A stretch of DNA of 64,000 nt from Streptomyces inhibens (lineage in GTDB: Bacteria; Actinomycetota; Actinomycetes; Streptomycetales; Streptomycetaceae). Every line of letters starts with the position of its first letter. Within the stretch, counting starts at the first letter, position 1. The stretch is from positions 1 to 64,000 of the forward strand of contig NZ_QUAC01000006.1 in assembly GCF_003389455.1 (NCBI RefSeq), written 5' to 3'. The position numbers were made by a program, and so were the translations under genes. The notes under the pieces were generated by a model. The model searched no databases. It was given only the letters and a program-made list of their open reading frames with translations, and was not told the origin of the DNA. Shown one piece after another: positions 16,574 to 24,818 of the stretch.

Positions 16574-17902
16574 ATGGACGACTATCGCGTGATTGCCGAT
16601 GAACTCGCGGCCGATATCGCTGCCGGCCGGCTCCGCCCCGGTGACCGGCTGCTGCCGCTGCGCCGGTTCGCCCGTAACCGGCGCATCGCAAGTTCGACGG
16701 CAGCCCGGGTGTACCGAGAATTGAGCCGACGAGGTCTGACGGTCGGAGAGGTCGGCCGCGGCACCTTCGTCCGCACCGCCGCGCTCTCGGCCGAGCCCGC
16801 GCTGGCCGAGCCGGGCGAGGCCCGTATCGACCTGGAGATGAACTTCCCGGTGCTGCCGGAGCACCCCGCTCTCCTCGCCAAGAGCCTTGAGCACCTGCTG
16901 CGCCCCGATGCCCTGGCCGCCGCCCTGCGCCCGGTGGGCGCCGTCGGCACCGCCGCTGCCCGGCAGGCCGCGGCCGCGCACCTCGCCCGTGGTGACTGGG
17001 CGCCGGACCCCGGGCAACTGCTCTTCGCGGGCAACGGCCGCCAGGCGGTGGCCGCCGCGATCGCCGCACTGGTCCCGGCCGGCGAACGCCTCGGCGTCGA
17101 AGCGCTCACCTACCCCGTCGTGAAGGGCATCGCGGCCCGCCTCGGCGTCACCCTGGTCCCGCTGGCCATGGACGAGCACGGTCTGACGGCCGAGGCGCTG
17201 CGCACCGCCGCACCGCTGCGCGCCGTCTACCTCCAGCCGGCGCTGCACAATCCGCTGGGCATCACGATGCCCGCCCGACGTCGTGCCGAACTCGCCACAG
17301 TGCTACGGGAGTTGGGCATCCCCGCCATCGAGGACGCCATCTACGGATTCCTCCGCAACGACCTGCCGCCGTTCGCGGCTCTCGCGCCGGAGCGCACGGT
17401 CGTCGTCGACAGCCTCTCCAAGCGACTCGCGCCCGGCTTGTCCCTGGGCTTTCTCACGGTTCCCGAAGGCACCGCACACGACTTCGCGACGGCCCTGCGA
17501 TCGGGCACCTGGACGGCCCCCCACTTCGCGCTGGACGCGGCAACCCGCTGGATGGCCGACGGCACCGCGGCGACCATCGAAGCGACGAAGCGCGACGATG
17601 CCGCGGCCCGGCAGCGGATCGTCGCCGAAAAGCTCGCCGGCTTCAGCGTCCGGGCCGATCCGCAGGCGTATCACTGCTGGTGGGAACTGCCGGATCCCTG
17701 GCGGGCCGACACCTTCGTCGCCGCCGCTGCCCGCCGCGGTATCGCCGTCACTCCGTCGGGAGCGTTCGCCGTCGGACCGGGCCACACGCCCAACGCCGTA
17801 CGGCTGGCACTCGCGTCCCCGCCCCGTGACGCCCTGGCCGATGCGCTCGGCGTCCTGGCCGAGCTGGCGCAGGGCACACCGGAGGACACCGGGCCGGAGT
17901 GA
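16574..17902 (+). CDS. MocR-type GntR regulator with PLP aminotransferase-like domain
   Basis: A 442-residue fusion: a GntR winged helix at 1-75 (MDDYRVIADELAADIAAGRLRPGDRLLPLRRFARNRRIAS split by the recognition helix STAARVYRELSRRGL) and a fold-type I aminotransferase domain from about 90. The PLP lysine is in VVVDSLSKRLAPGLSLGF; VYLQPALHNPLG and EDAIYGFLR are also typical. MocR proteins sense PLP or an amino-acid-like ligand and regulate, usually activate, a neighbouring gene. Divergence from the hydrolase-SDR operon makes that the likely target. Confidence 0.88.
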   Translation: MDDYRVIADELAADIAAGRLRPGDRLLPLRRFARNRRIASSTAARVYRELSRRGLTVGEVGRGTFVRTAALSAEPALAEPGEARIDLEMNFPVLPEHPALLAKSLEHLLRPDALAAALRPVGAVGTAAARQAAAAHLARGDWAPDPGQLLFAGNGRQAVAAAIAALVPAGERLGVEALTYPVVKGIAARLGVTLVPLAMDEHGLTAEALRTAAPLRAVYLQPALHNPLGITMPARRRAELATVLRELGIPAIEDAIYGFLRNDLPPFAALAPERTVVVDSLSKRLAPGLSLGFLTVPEGTAHDFATALRSGTWTAPHFALDAATRWMADGTAATIEATKRDDAAARQRIVAEKLAGFSVRADPQAYHCWWELPDPWRADTFVAAAARRGIAVTPSGAFAVGPGHTPNAVRLALASPPRDALADALGVLAELAQGTPEDTGPE

Positions 17903-17931
17903 GCGCGGAGTCCCGGCCTTCCGTGCACCGC

Positions 17932-18240
17932 TCAGGTGCCGCTCATCATCTCCGCGAGTCCGGTACGCAGGTCCTGCACGTTCATCACGGGCTGGAGCGA
18001 GACCTTGGCGTTCAGATCCATGAAGAACGATTCGAGGAGGCCCGGCATCTGTGAGGACTGCTGCATGTCGAAGTAGAAGAAGGCGGTGCGGTCGCCGCCT
18101 TCGAGCGTGAAGTAGGCCGCCTCGGGCTGCAGGGCGGCGATGGCCGTCTCCATGATCTTCGACAGGGTGCCGTCTTTGATCACTTCATTGCCTGCGTCGG
18201 TCGGTATCTGGGCCTTGAGGACCATCCTCATCGGGTTCAC
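17932..18240 (-). CDS. Small conserved hypothetical protein
   Basis: A 102-residue protein (MRMVLKAQIPTDAGNEVIKDGTLSKIMETAIAAL then AYFTLEGGDRTAFFYFDMQQSSQMPGLLE) with the look of a ferredoxin-like dimeric alpha+beta fold. I recall similar short actinobacterial proteins of unknown role but cannot name a characterised one. No signal peptide, metal motif or catalytic residues stand out. A start four codons later (MRMV) is possible. It lies between the 3' ends of mocR (30 bp away) and the upstream same-strand GST-like gene, from which it is separated by 123 bp of repeat-rich DNA. Confidence 0.65.
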   Translation of the reverse strand: MNPMRMVLKAQIPTDAGNEVIKDGTLSKIMETAIAALQPEAAYFTLEGGDRTAFFYFDMQQSSQMPGLLESFFMDLNAKVSLQPVMNVQDLRTGLAEMMSGT

Positions 18241-18325
18241 CCCTCGCGTGTCCCTGATTGTCCTGTATGAGCCTCTTAGTTCTCAGGGTCTCACGGTACG
18301 GGCGCGGGGGTCAGGGGTGCGGGGG

Positions 18326-18380
18326 ACCTCGCCGGGGCTGGTCAGGGGCCGGTCGGGGCCCGGTCAAGAGCCGGTCAAGA
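18326..18380. repeat. 11-bp tandem array, five units, spanning the stop codon of the GST-like gene
   Basis: On the plus strand units start at 18326, 18337, 18348, 18359 and 18370. The last two are identical, CCGGTCAAGAG, and encode the end of the GST-like protein including its TGA stop (18366-18364). The other three decay gradually downstream of the gene. Confidence 0.8.
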
Positions 18381-19452
18381 GGGCCGTGGGGCGGCCACTG
18401 GGAGGGACTTCCTCGCCCGGCGGTACCGGACCCGGCGGAGTGCCGTCACCGAACGGCCGGCCGCCCAACTCCTCGCGGTGGTGCGGCGTCAGCCAGCCGG
18501 AGAGGTCCGGTCCGAGGGGGACGATGCCGATCGGGTTGATGCCCGTGTGTACCCGGTAGTAGTGCTGCTTGATGTGGTGGAAGTCGACGGTGTCGCCGAA
18601 GCCCGGGGTCTGGTAGAGGTCCTTGGCGTAGGCCCACAGCACGGGGTCCTCGGCCAGCTTGAACTGGTTGCATTTGAAGTGCCCGTGGTAGACGGGATCG
18701 AACCGGACCAGCGTCGTGAACAGCCGGATGTCGGCCTCCGTGAGGGTGTCGCCCACGAGGTAGCGCTGGTTCGACAGTCGCTCGGACAGCAGGTCCAGCC
18801 GCCGGAACAGATCATGGAAGGCGGCCTCGTACTCGCTCTGCCCGGTGGCGAAACCGGCCCGGTACACACCGTTGTTGACGTCCCGGTAGACGCCGGCCAT
18901 GACCACATCGATCTCCTCGCGCCAGCGCTCCGGATATAGATCGGGCGCGCCGGGCCGGTGCAGCGCCTTCCATTCCGTCGCGAAGTCCAGGGTGATCTGC
19001 TGGAAGTCGTTGGTGACGAGCTTCCCGCTGGGTACGTCGACGACGGCGGGGACGCTGACCCCGCCGGGGTAGCCCTTCTCGCGGGCGTTGTAGGCCTCGC
19101 TGAGGTAGCGGATGCCGAGTACGGGGTCGCGGCCGTCCGGATCCAGGGTGAAGCGCCAGCTGCGGTCGTCCTGGAGCGGATCGGGGATGGCGAGCGAGAG
19201 CGCGTCTTCCAGGCCGAGCAGCCGTCGTGAGATGACGGCGCGGCTCGCCCAGGGGCAGGCGCGGCTGGCCACCAGCCGGTAGCGGCCGGCCTCGACCGGC
19301 CAGCCGTCCCGGCCGTCCGCCGTGATGCGGTCCGCGAAGTGGCTCTTGGAGCGCTTGAAGGGCCGTCTGCCGTACTCGGTGTTGCCTTCCGTCGTACGGG
19401 CCGTCGTACCGGCCGTGGTGCCGCCGGTGTCGCTGTCGGTGGGGTGGGGCAT
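18364..19452 (-). CDS. Glutathione S-transferase-like (ECM4/GTO-type) reductase
   Basis: A 362-residue protein of the S-glutathionyl-hydroquinone reductase (ECM4, YqjG) family. The thioredoxin-fold domain holds the catalytic Cys66 in ASRACPWASRA; the helical GST C-domain follows, with RDVNNGVYRAGFA and ADIRLFTTLVRFDPVYHGHFKCN, both diagnostic for this group. Actinomycetes use mycothiol, so the thiol cofactor here may not be glutathione. A Thr-rich tail opens the protein (GGTTAGTTARTTEGNT) and a Pro/Gly-rich tail closes it. The ATG at 19452 follows GGAAGGAGT. Confidence 0.88.
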   Translation of the reverse strand: MPHPTDSDTGGTTAGTTARTTEGNTEYGRRPFKRSKSHFADRITADGRDGWPVEAGRYRLVASRACPWASRAVISRRLLGLEDALSLAIPDPLQDDRSWRFTLDPDGRDPVLGIRYLSEAYNAREKGYPGGVSVPAVVDVPSGKLVTNDFQQITLDFATEWKALHRPGAPDLYPERWREEIDVVMAGVYRDVNNGVYRAGFATGQSEYEAAFHDLFRRLDLLSERLSNQRYLVGDTLTEADIRLFTTLVRFDPVYHGHFKCNQFKLAEDPVLWAYAKDLYQTPGFGDTVDFHHIKQHYYRVHTGINPIGIVPLGPDLSGWLTPHHREELGGRPFGDGTPPGPVPPGEEVPPSGRPTALLTGS

Positions 19453-19558
19453 CACCGACTCCTTCCGTCTGCGGATGCTCGGAGTCCTCAAGGCGAGCCT
19501 TCCCGGACCGGCGCGGGTATCCCCGTGCGTCAGCCGCCCGGCGCACTGCCGGGTGCCG

Positions 19559-19620
19559 GCATCCGGATCCCTGCCGGGCCCGCATCCGGATCCCGCCGGG
19601 CCCGGCATCGGTCCGGTCCC
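19559..19620. repeat. 23-bp tandem repeat, about 2.7 copies
   Basis: GCATCCGGATCCC and flanking bases recur at 19559 and 19582 with a partial copy at 19605. The array lies between the DNA ligase stop (19640) and the GST-like gene start (19452). Confidence 0.75.
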
Positions 19621-19639
19621 GGCCGCAGCCGGTCCTGCC

Positions 19640-20614
19640 TCAGCCCAGGTGCGTCAGATCGGGCCGCAGCCGATGCCAGATCGGGTGCCGCAGCCGGCCG
19701 GCCGCGGTCCAGCCGGCGAGCGTGATCTCGGCGACGAGCCGGGGTTCGGCCCAGTGGGCGCCCGGTGCGTCCACGGGGTTGATGAAGGGGGAGCGGTCGA
19801 GCGGGATCACCCCCAGGTACTGGGCGAGCTCCTGGCGTTCGTGGTCGGACAGGCCCGAGCCGACGGAACCGACGTACCGCAGTCCGGACGGTTCCGCCAC
19901 GCCCGCCAGGACGGCACCGGGGAGCCCGGTGAGCCCGCCGTGGCCCTCCGTCCAGCCGCCGATGATCACGTCGAGGGTCTGCAGATGCTTCGTCTTGCGC
20001 CACTCGGGTGACCGGACGCCCGGCAGATACGCCGAGGTCAGCCGCTTCGCCACCACGCCTTCGAGACCGCCCTGCAACGAGGCCTGCCACGCCTGCTGCC
20101 CGTGCCCCTCCACATACGCGGGCGCCGACCAGTTCGGGCCGCGCAGGCCCAGCCCGGACAGGACGGACCGGCGCTCGTAATACGGCGAACCGAGCAGCGA
20201 TCCGCCCAGGTACATGATGTCGAAGAGGACGAGGTGTGCGGGGTACTCCATGGCCAGACGGGCGGTGCGGCGGGGGTTCAGCACGCCCATCCGGCGCTGC
20301 AGCAGCCCGAAATCGGGCCGCCGGCGGGCGTCCAGCACCACCACTTCGCCGTCGAGCACCGCGGGCCGGCCACGAAGTTGCTCGCCGAGGGGTGCCAGCT
20401 CCGGGTACGTCGTGGTCGCGTCGTTGCCGGCCCGGGTGATCAGCCGGATCGTGCCGTCACCGGGGGTGTTGACGATGCAGCGCGCGCCGTCCCATTTGGC
20501 CTCGAACGCCCAGGCCGCCTCCTCGTGCTCGGCGGGCAGCGGGCCGACCGTGGCCAGCATCGGCCGGATCACGGGGTAGGAGGAGGCCGAGCCGGGCTCG
20601 GCGGTCGGGGCCAT
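19640..20614 (-). CDS. ATP-dependent DNA ligase, LigC type
   Basis: A 324-residue ATP-dependent DNA ligase without extra repair domains. The adenylation motif is FEAKWDGARCIV with the nucleotidyl lysine near residue 40; motif III is LVLFDIMY, motif IV EGVVAKR and motif V/VI region SPEWRKTKH. The OB-fold C-terminus completes a normal LigC-length protein. Actinomycete LigC ligases act with Ku/LigD or in stationary-phase base excision repair; no Ku gene lies in this window. Alone on its strand; a 7-bp hairpin and the methyltransferase gene lie upstream. Confidence 0.9.
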   Translation of the reverse strand: MAPTAEPGSASSYPVIRPMLATVGPLPAEHEEAAWAFEAKWDGARCIVNTPGDGTIRLITRAGNDATTTYPELAPLGEQLRGRPAVLDGEVVVLDARRRPDFGLLQRRMGVLNPRRTARLAMEYPAHLVLFDIMYLGGSLLGSPYYERRSVLSGLGLRGPNWSAPAYVEGHGQQAWQASLQGGLEGVVAKRLTSAYLPGVRSPEWRKTKHLQTLDVIIGGWTEGHGGLTGLPGAVLAGVAEPSGLRYVGSVGSGLSDHERQELAQYLGVIPLDRSPFINPVDAPGAHWAEPRLVAEITLAGWTAAGRLRHPIWHRLRPDLTHLG

Positions 20615-20696
20615 AGTTCGATGATCGGGCGAGGCGGGGGCCTCCGCAGATCGGAGCCGGGGCCGGATCCGGGGCCGCCGGTCCGGTCATGCGGGC

Positions 20697-20718
20697 CGGT
20701 CCGCGTCCTGACGGACCG
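20697..20718 (-). terminator. Short hairpin after methyltransferase gene
   Basis: CGGTCCG (20697-20703) pairs with CGGACCG (20712-20718) over 8 nt, about 60 bp past the methyltransferase stop on the minus strand. The stem is short. Confidence 0.35.
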
Positions 20719-20775
20719 TGGTGAGGTCGATGTGCGAGAGGTGCGAGAGGTGACTGTCGCCGTACCCGACACGTC

Positions 20776-21387
20776 TTACACCTTGCGGAACACCAGCAGA
20801 TAGCGCCAGAAGAGCAGCCTGCCGATGCGGCAGCCGGGAAGCAGCGCCGCGGCTTCCCGGCGGATCCGGGACAGCGGCACGGTCGGGGGCGCGGTCGGCG
20901 CCCGCACCGGGGTGGCACCGGCCGGCCGGAGTTTGTCCGCCAGACCGACCGCGAGTCTGGCCAGCGCATTCACCGGGACGGCGGCCAGGCTCCAGACCAG
21001 GTCGAGCGGTGACTTCTCCGGGTAGCAGCCCAGGATGACCAGCACGCCGCCCGGTGCGAGCGCATCGCGCAGCGCGGCGACGGTGTCGAACGGCATGTGG
21101 TGGATGCTCGCCAGGCACGAGATGAAGTCGTAGTGCCGAGCGGGTAGTTCGAGCCCGGTGACGTCCGCGTGCTCGAAGCGGGGCGGCCGTCCGCCGCCCG
21201 CCGTTTTGGCACGAGCCTCCGCAAGGGCTTCCGCCGACGGATCGACGGCATGCACCTCGATCCCCCGCGCGGCCAGCCGGCGTGCGAACCGGCCGGTCCC
21301 GCAGCCGACATCGAGCGCGGCACCGCAGTTCTGTGGCACCTGCCGTAACAGCAGACGGTGATAGTGGTCGTTGTGATCGAACGGCAT
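20776..21387 (-). CDS. Class I SAM-dependent methyltransferase
   Basis: A 203-residue methyltransferase. Motif I is ALDVGCGTGRFARRLA near residue 25, the ribose-binding acid is in VHAVDPSAEAL, motif II/III is FEHADVTGLEL, and the loop YDFISCLASIHHMPF corresponds to motif IV. A hydrophobic stretch (LDLVWSLAAVPVNALARLAVGLA) in the second half may touch the membrane. Acceptor unknown. The ATG at 21387 gives MPFDHNDHYH; an alternative 33 bp upstream has weaker support. Divergent from an SDR gene 100 bp away. Confidence 0.82.
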   Translation of the reverse strand: MPFDHNDHYHRLLLRQVPQNCGAALDVGCGTGRFARRLAARGIEVHAVDPSAEALAEARAKTAGGGRPPRFEHADVTGLELPARHYDFISCLASIHHMPFDTVAALRDALAPGGVLVILGCYPEKSPLDLVWSLAAVPVNALARLAVGLADKLRPAGATPVRAPTAPPTVPLSRIRREAAALLPGCRIGRLLFWRYLLVFRKV

Positions 21388-21487
21388 GGCCCGACTCTCC
21401 CACGGGTTCTTTACGATCATTGATGGAGAGATCGTCGAGCGAGGGTATGGGGCTGTTGATGAGTCAGCTGTGGTCGGAGGGTGTCCG

Positions 21488-22225
21488 GTGAGCCGGGCGG
21501 TGTTGGTGACCGGGGCCTCGCGGGGGATCGGCCGGGCGGTGGCCGAGCTGTTCGCCGCGGAGGGGGACCGGGTCGCGCTGCATTACGCGTCGCGGCGGGA
21601 GGCGGCCCAGGCCGCGTTCGCGGGGCTGGCGGGGAGCGGGCATGTGCTGGTGCAGGGGGATGTGAGCACCCCGGAGGGCGCGGCGGCGATCGTCGAGGCG
21701 GCCGTGGACGGGCTGGGCGGCGTCGATGTGCTCGTCAACAATGCCGCCGCGAATGTGGCGCACCCGTTGGACCGTACGTCGTTCGAGGACTGGCAGAGCG
21801 CCTGGCGGCAGGTGGTGGACGTGAATCTGCTGGGGGCGGCGCATATGAGTTACTGCGCGGCGCGGAACATGATCGAGCGGGAGGTCGAGGGGCGGATCAT
21901 CAATATCGGGTCGCGGGGCGCGTACCGCGGCGAGCCGGATCATCCGGCCTACGGCGCGTCCAAGGCGGCGTTGCACGCGATGGGGCAGTCGCTGGCGGTT
22001 CATCTGGCGCCGTACGGGATCGGGGTCGCGTCCGTGGCGCCCGGGTTCGTGGCGACCGAGCGGGTCGCCGGACGCCTCACGGAGGAGGTGCGGGAGCAGA
22101 GCCCGTTCGGCCGGGTCGCCTCGCCGCGGGATGTGGCGTCCGCCGTCCGCCATCTCGCCTCGCCGGAGGCGCTCTGGTCCTCCGGGGCGGTGCTGGACGT
22201 CAACGGGGCGTCGCATCTGCGGTGA
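21488..22225 (+). CDS. Short-chain dehydrogenase/reductase
   Basis: A 245-residue classical SDR: TGASRGIGRAVAELF at the N-terminus, DVLVNNAA near 85, the catalytic Ser in IINIGSRGAYRG and YGASK as the YxxxK pair. The fold and the VAPGFVATERVAG segment fit the 3-oxoacyl-ACP reductase-like (FabG-like) group, but the real substrate is unknown. The GTG at 21488 was chosen because GGAGG lies six bases upstream; earlier in-frame starts would add non-conserved residues. The codons before its stop begin a tandem array. Confidence 0.85.
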   Translation: MSRAVLVTGASRGIGRAVAELFAAEGDRVALHYASRREAAQAAFAGLAGSGHVLVQGDVSTPEGAAAIVEAAVDGLGGVDVLVNNAAANVAHPLDRTSFEDWQSAWRQVVDVNLLGAAHMSYCAARNMIEREVEGRIINIGSRGAYRGEPDHPAYGASKAALHAMGQSLAVHLAPYGIGVASVAPGFVATERVAGRLTEEVREQSPFGRVASPRDVASAVRHLASPEALWSSGAVLDVNGASHLR

Positions 22226-22302
22226 GGACGCGTCGTACCCGTGAGACGCGTGGCACCTGAGAGACGCGTCGTACTTGAGAGATGCGTCGTACCTGTTTGC
22301 GG
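22209..22302. repeat. 18-bp tandem array, five units, spanning the SDR stop codon
   Basis: Units start CGTCG or CGTGG at 22209 (22 bp, containing the TGA at 22223-22225), 22231, 22249, 22267 and 22285 (18 bp each). The first unit aligns with the others by a four-base gap. Confidence 0.8.
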
Positions 22303-22312
22303 AGACGGGGAA

Positions 22313-22344
22313 GCCCCGGCCGAACGGGGGAATTCGGCCGGGGC
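22313..22344 (+). terminator. Hairpin terminator after the SDR gene
   Basis: A perfect 12-bp stem, GCCCCGGCCGAA (22313-22324) with TTCGGCCGGGGC (22333-22344), encloses an 8-nt loop. It lies directly after the 18-bp array, between convergent genes. Confidence 0.7.
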
Positions 22345-22637
22345 GGCTCGGGGGCGCGGGTGGTGACGGCGGTGGCCGGTGGGGTGGCTGCCGTACGGCG
22401 GTGGGGCCGGCTCCCTCGGGGAGGGCCCTCAGGCGCCGTCGTGATGCCGGCACCCGCTTCCAATTGAACGATAAACCATTAGGTGGGGTTTCAGGGCGCC
22501 GAGTGACCGGTCTCACCCTTTTGGTACCCGTTTGCCCCGCCGGAGACTTGCGCCACCAAGCAAGCGGTTGCGCCACCAGGCAAGCATCGATGCCGGTCGG
22601 GCGGGTGCCGGCCGCCTCGGTCATCGCGGGGCCCTCG
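22345..22637. other. Gene-free stretch with an AT-rich island and a 20-bp duplication
   Basis: No convincing gene is seen. At about 22460-22490 an unusually AT-rich patch (AATTGAACGATAAACCATTA) stands out. A 20-bp unit TTGCGCCACCAAGCAAGCGG starts at 22549 and is repeated with three changes at 22569. This separates the convergent SDR and polysaccharide deacetylase genes. Confidence 0.5.
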
Positions 22638-23510
22638 TCAGGGCTCGATGCGGATCGGACGGTACCCCTCGTCCAGCAGACGCGGCAGATACCACTCCAG
22701 GGCGTCGACGGTCTGCGAGCGCTCGCCGCCCCCGTCGTGCGAGAGCACGATCGCGCCGGGGCGGATCTCGTGCATGACCGTGTCCGCGATGATCTCCGCC
22801 CCCGGGCCGGTCCAGTCCTCCGAGTCGATCGCCCAGCCGACGGGGGACATGCCCAGTTCGTTGCAGATGCTCAGCGAGGGGTCGTCCCAGGCGCCGTACG
22901 GGGCGCGGGCCAGGTTCGGGGCGGCGCCGAGGACATCCTCGATCAGGCTGCTGGTGCGGCCGAGTTCGCTGCGTACGGCGCCCGGCGGCAGCAGGGGGAG
23001 CTGCGGATGGGACCAGGTGTGGTTGGCGACGGCATGGCCCTCGTCGGCGATGTCGCGCAGCAGGCCCGGGAACGCGACGGCGTTCCGGCCGATGACGAAG
23101 AAGGTGGCCTGGGCGTCGTGGCGGTGCAGGATCCGCAGGATGTCCGGGGTGTGGTGGGGGTGCGGCCCGTCGTCGAAGGTGAGGAAGATGTCCCGGCTGT
23201 CGGTGGACAGCGTGTAGGCGACATCGGGGTGGGGCGGTGAGGCGCCCGGGCCGGAGAGGGCGGTCTCGCCGGCCATCGGGTGCACGCGGTACTCCGGGGC
23301 GTTCGCCGTACCGGCGTGATCGGCGGACGGCGGCGGTCCGGCCGCCGCGGGGTGCGGGTCCGTGGGGCGGGCCCGGGCCCGTTGCGCGGGCCGTGTCTCC
23401 GGTGCCTCGGTGTCCGCGGCGAACAGGGCGCGGCCGGTGGAGAGCGCGCCCAGCACGACGGCGGCCTGTAGGAACTTCCGCCGGGTATTTGTGCGCTTAT
23501 CCGATTTCAC
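22638..23510 (-). CDS. Exported polysaccharide deacetylase (NodB homology domain)
   Basis: A 290-residue carbohydrate esterase family 4 protein. The N-terminus MKSDKRTNTRRKFLQAAVVL is a twin-arginine-type signal, so it is likely exported folded. After a Pro/Ala-rich spacer (about 35-95) the NodB domain shows motif 1 TFDDGPHPHH, motif 2 HTWSHPQL (His/His metal ligands) and motif 3 ARAPYGAWD (normally RxPxG/Y). Likely acts on peptidoglycan or chitin-type N-acetyl sugars with a divalent metal. The start is GTG at 23510 after a GGAAG ribosome site. Confidence 0.88.
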   Translation of the reverse strand: MKSDKRTNTRRKFLQAAVVLGALSTGRALFAADTEAPETRPAQRARARPTDPHPAAAGPPPSADHAGTANAPEYRVHPMAGETALSGPGASPPHPDVAYTLSTDSRDIFLTFDDGPHPHHTPDILRILHRHDAQATFFVIGRNAVAFPGLLRDIADEGHAVANHTWSHPQLPLLPPGAVRSELGRTSSLIEDVLGAAPNLARAPYGAWDDPSLSICNELGMSPVGWAIDSEDWTGPGAEIIADTVMHEIRPGAIVLSHDGGGERSQTVDALEWYLPRLLDEGYRPIRIEP

Positions 23511-23666
23511 CTTCCACGTGCTCTCATGCGGTCTTGGGTGAGAGCGGGAGCGACACCGGGGAGGGTGGGTTCCGTACCCGATCGGCTGGCATCGGCGGGG
23601 TGCGGCCGGGAGGTTCCCCGGTCCGCGAGCCGCCCCCTCCGTACGCAGCCGGGGCCCGTTCGCCGT

Positions 23667-24767
23667 TCAGGGGCTGACGGCCAGCACGATGTACGCGGCC
23701 AGCAGCGCGAGATGGACGCCGCCCTGCAACGGGGTGGCGCGGCCGGGGATCACCGTCAGGGTGCCGACGATCACGGTCAGCGCGAGCAGCACCATATGGC
23801 TGGCGCCGAGGCCCAGGATCAGCGGGCCCGGCAGCCAGACGGTGGCCAGCGCGACCGCCGGGATGGTCAGGCCGATGCTGGCCATCGCCGAGCCGAGGCC
23901 GAGGTTCAGGCTCGTCTGCACCCGGTCGCGGCGGGCCGCGCGCAGGGCCGCGATGGTCTCCGGCAGCAGCACCAGCAGCGCGATCACGATGCCGACGACG
24001 GACGACGGTAGACCGGCCGCGGCCACACCGGACTCGATGGCCGGCGACACCGCCTTGGCCAGACCGACCACCGCGATCAGCGCCAGGGCCAGCAGCCCCA
24101 GGCTGCGCAGCGCGGCCCGCGCCGACGGCGGTTCGGCATGGTCCTCGGTGTCGATCACCTCGCCGGACGAGGTCACCGGCAGGAAGTAGTCCCGGTGCCG
24201 GACGGTCTGGGTGGTCACGAACATGCTGTAGAGGATCAGCGCGGCCAGGGCGGCGAAGACCAGCTGCGGGGTGGAGAACTGCGGCCCCGGCGCGGTGGTG
24301 GTGAACGTCGGCAGCACCAGGCTCAGCCCGGCCACCGTCGCGACCGTCGCCAGCGCCGCACCCGTGCCCTCGGGGTTGAAGACGGCCACCTTGCGCTTGA
24401 GCGAGCCGACCAGCAGACACAGCCCGACAATGCCGTTACAGGTGATCATCACCGCCGCGAAGACGGTGTCCCGGGCCAGCGCGGCGCTCTTGTCGCCGCC
24501 GTCGGCCATCAGCGTGACGATCAGCGCCACCTCGATGACGGTCACCGCGACCGCCAGCACCAGCGACCCGAACGGCTCACCCACCCGGTGCGCGATCACC
24601 TCCGCGTGATGCACCGCGGCCAGCACCGCCCCGGCCAGAAAACACGACACCAGGGCGACCACGGCGACCGGCAGCGACCGTCCCCACGTCAGGGCCAGCA
24701 GCACCACCGCCAGCACCGGCAGCGCACCGGTCCAGTGCGGCGCGGTCGGACGGAGACTGGCGATCAT
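23667..24767 (-). CDS. chaA: Calcium/cation:proton antiporter, ChaA-like
   Basis: A 366-residue CaCA-superfamily antiporter with about 11 membrane segments. Both alpha repeats are visible: FGSLVLAVAVTVIEVALIVTLM in the first half and SSVVGIVIALLVLLPETIAALRAA in the second, each with the acidic residue that binds the cation. A soluble acidic loop (SGEVIDTEDHAEPPSARA) lies in the centre. ChaA exchanges Ca2+, Na+ or K+ for protons at high pH. It is 51 bp from the upstream same-strand gene and may be cotranscribed with it. Confidence 0.88.
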   Translation of the reverse strand: MIASLRPTAPHWTGALPVLAVVLLALTWGRSLPVAVVALVSCFLAGAVLAAVHHAEVIAHRVGEPFGSLVLAVAVTVIEVALIVTLMADGGDKSAALARDTVFAAVMITCNGIVGLCLLVGSLKRKVAVFNPEGTGAALATVATVAGLSLVLPTFTTTAPGPQFSTPQLVFAALAALILYSMFVTTQTVRHRDYFLPVTSSGEVIDTEDHAEPPSARAALRSLGLLALALIAVVGLAKAVSPAIESGVAAAGLPSSVVGIVIALLVLLPETIAALRAARRDRVQTSLNLGLGSAMASIGLTIPAVALATVWLPGPLILGLGASHMVLLALTVIVGTLTVIPGRATPLQGGVHLALLAAYIVLAVSP

Positions 24768-24818
24768 GCCGTCGAGCCTGGCAGATCAGCCGGCCGGCTG
24801 CCCGTCGGTACGCCGGTC

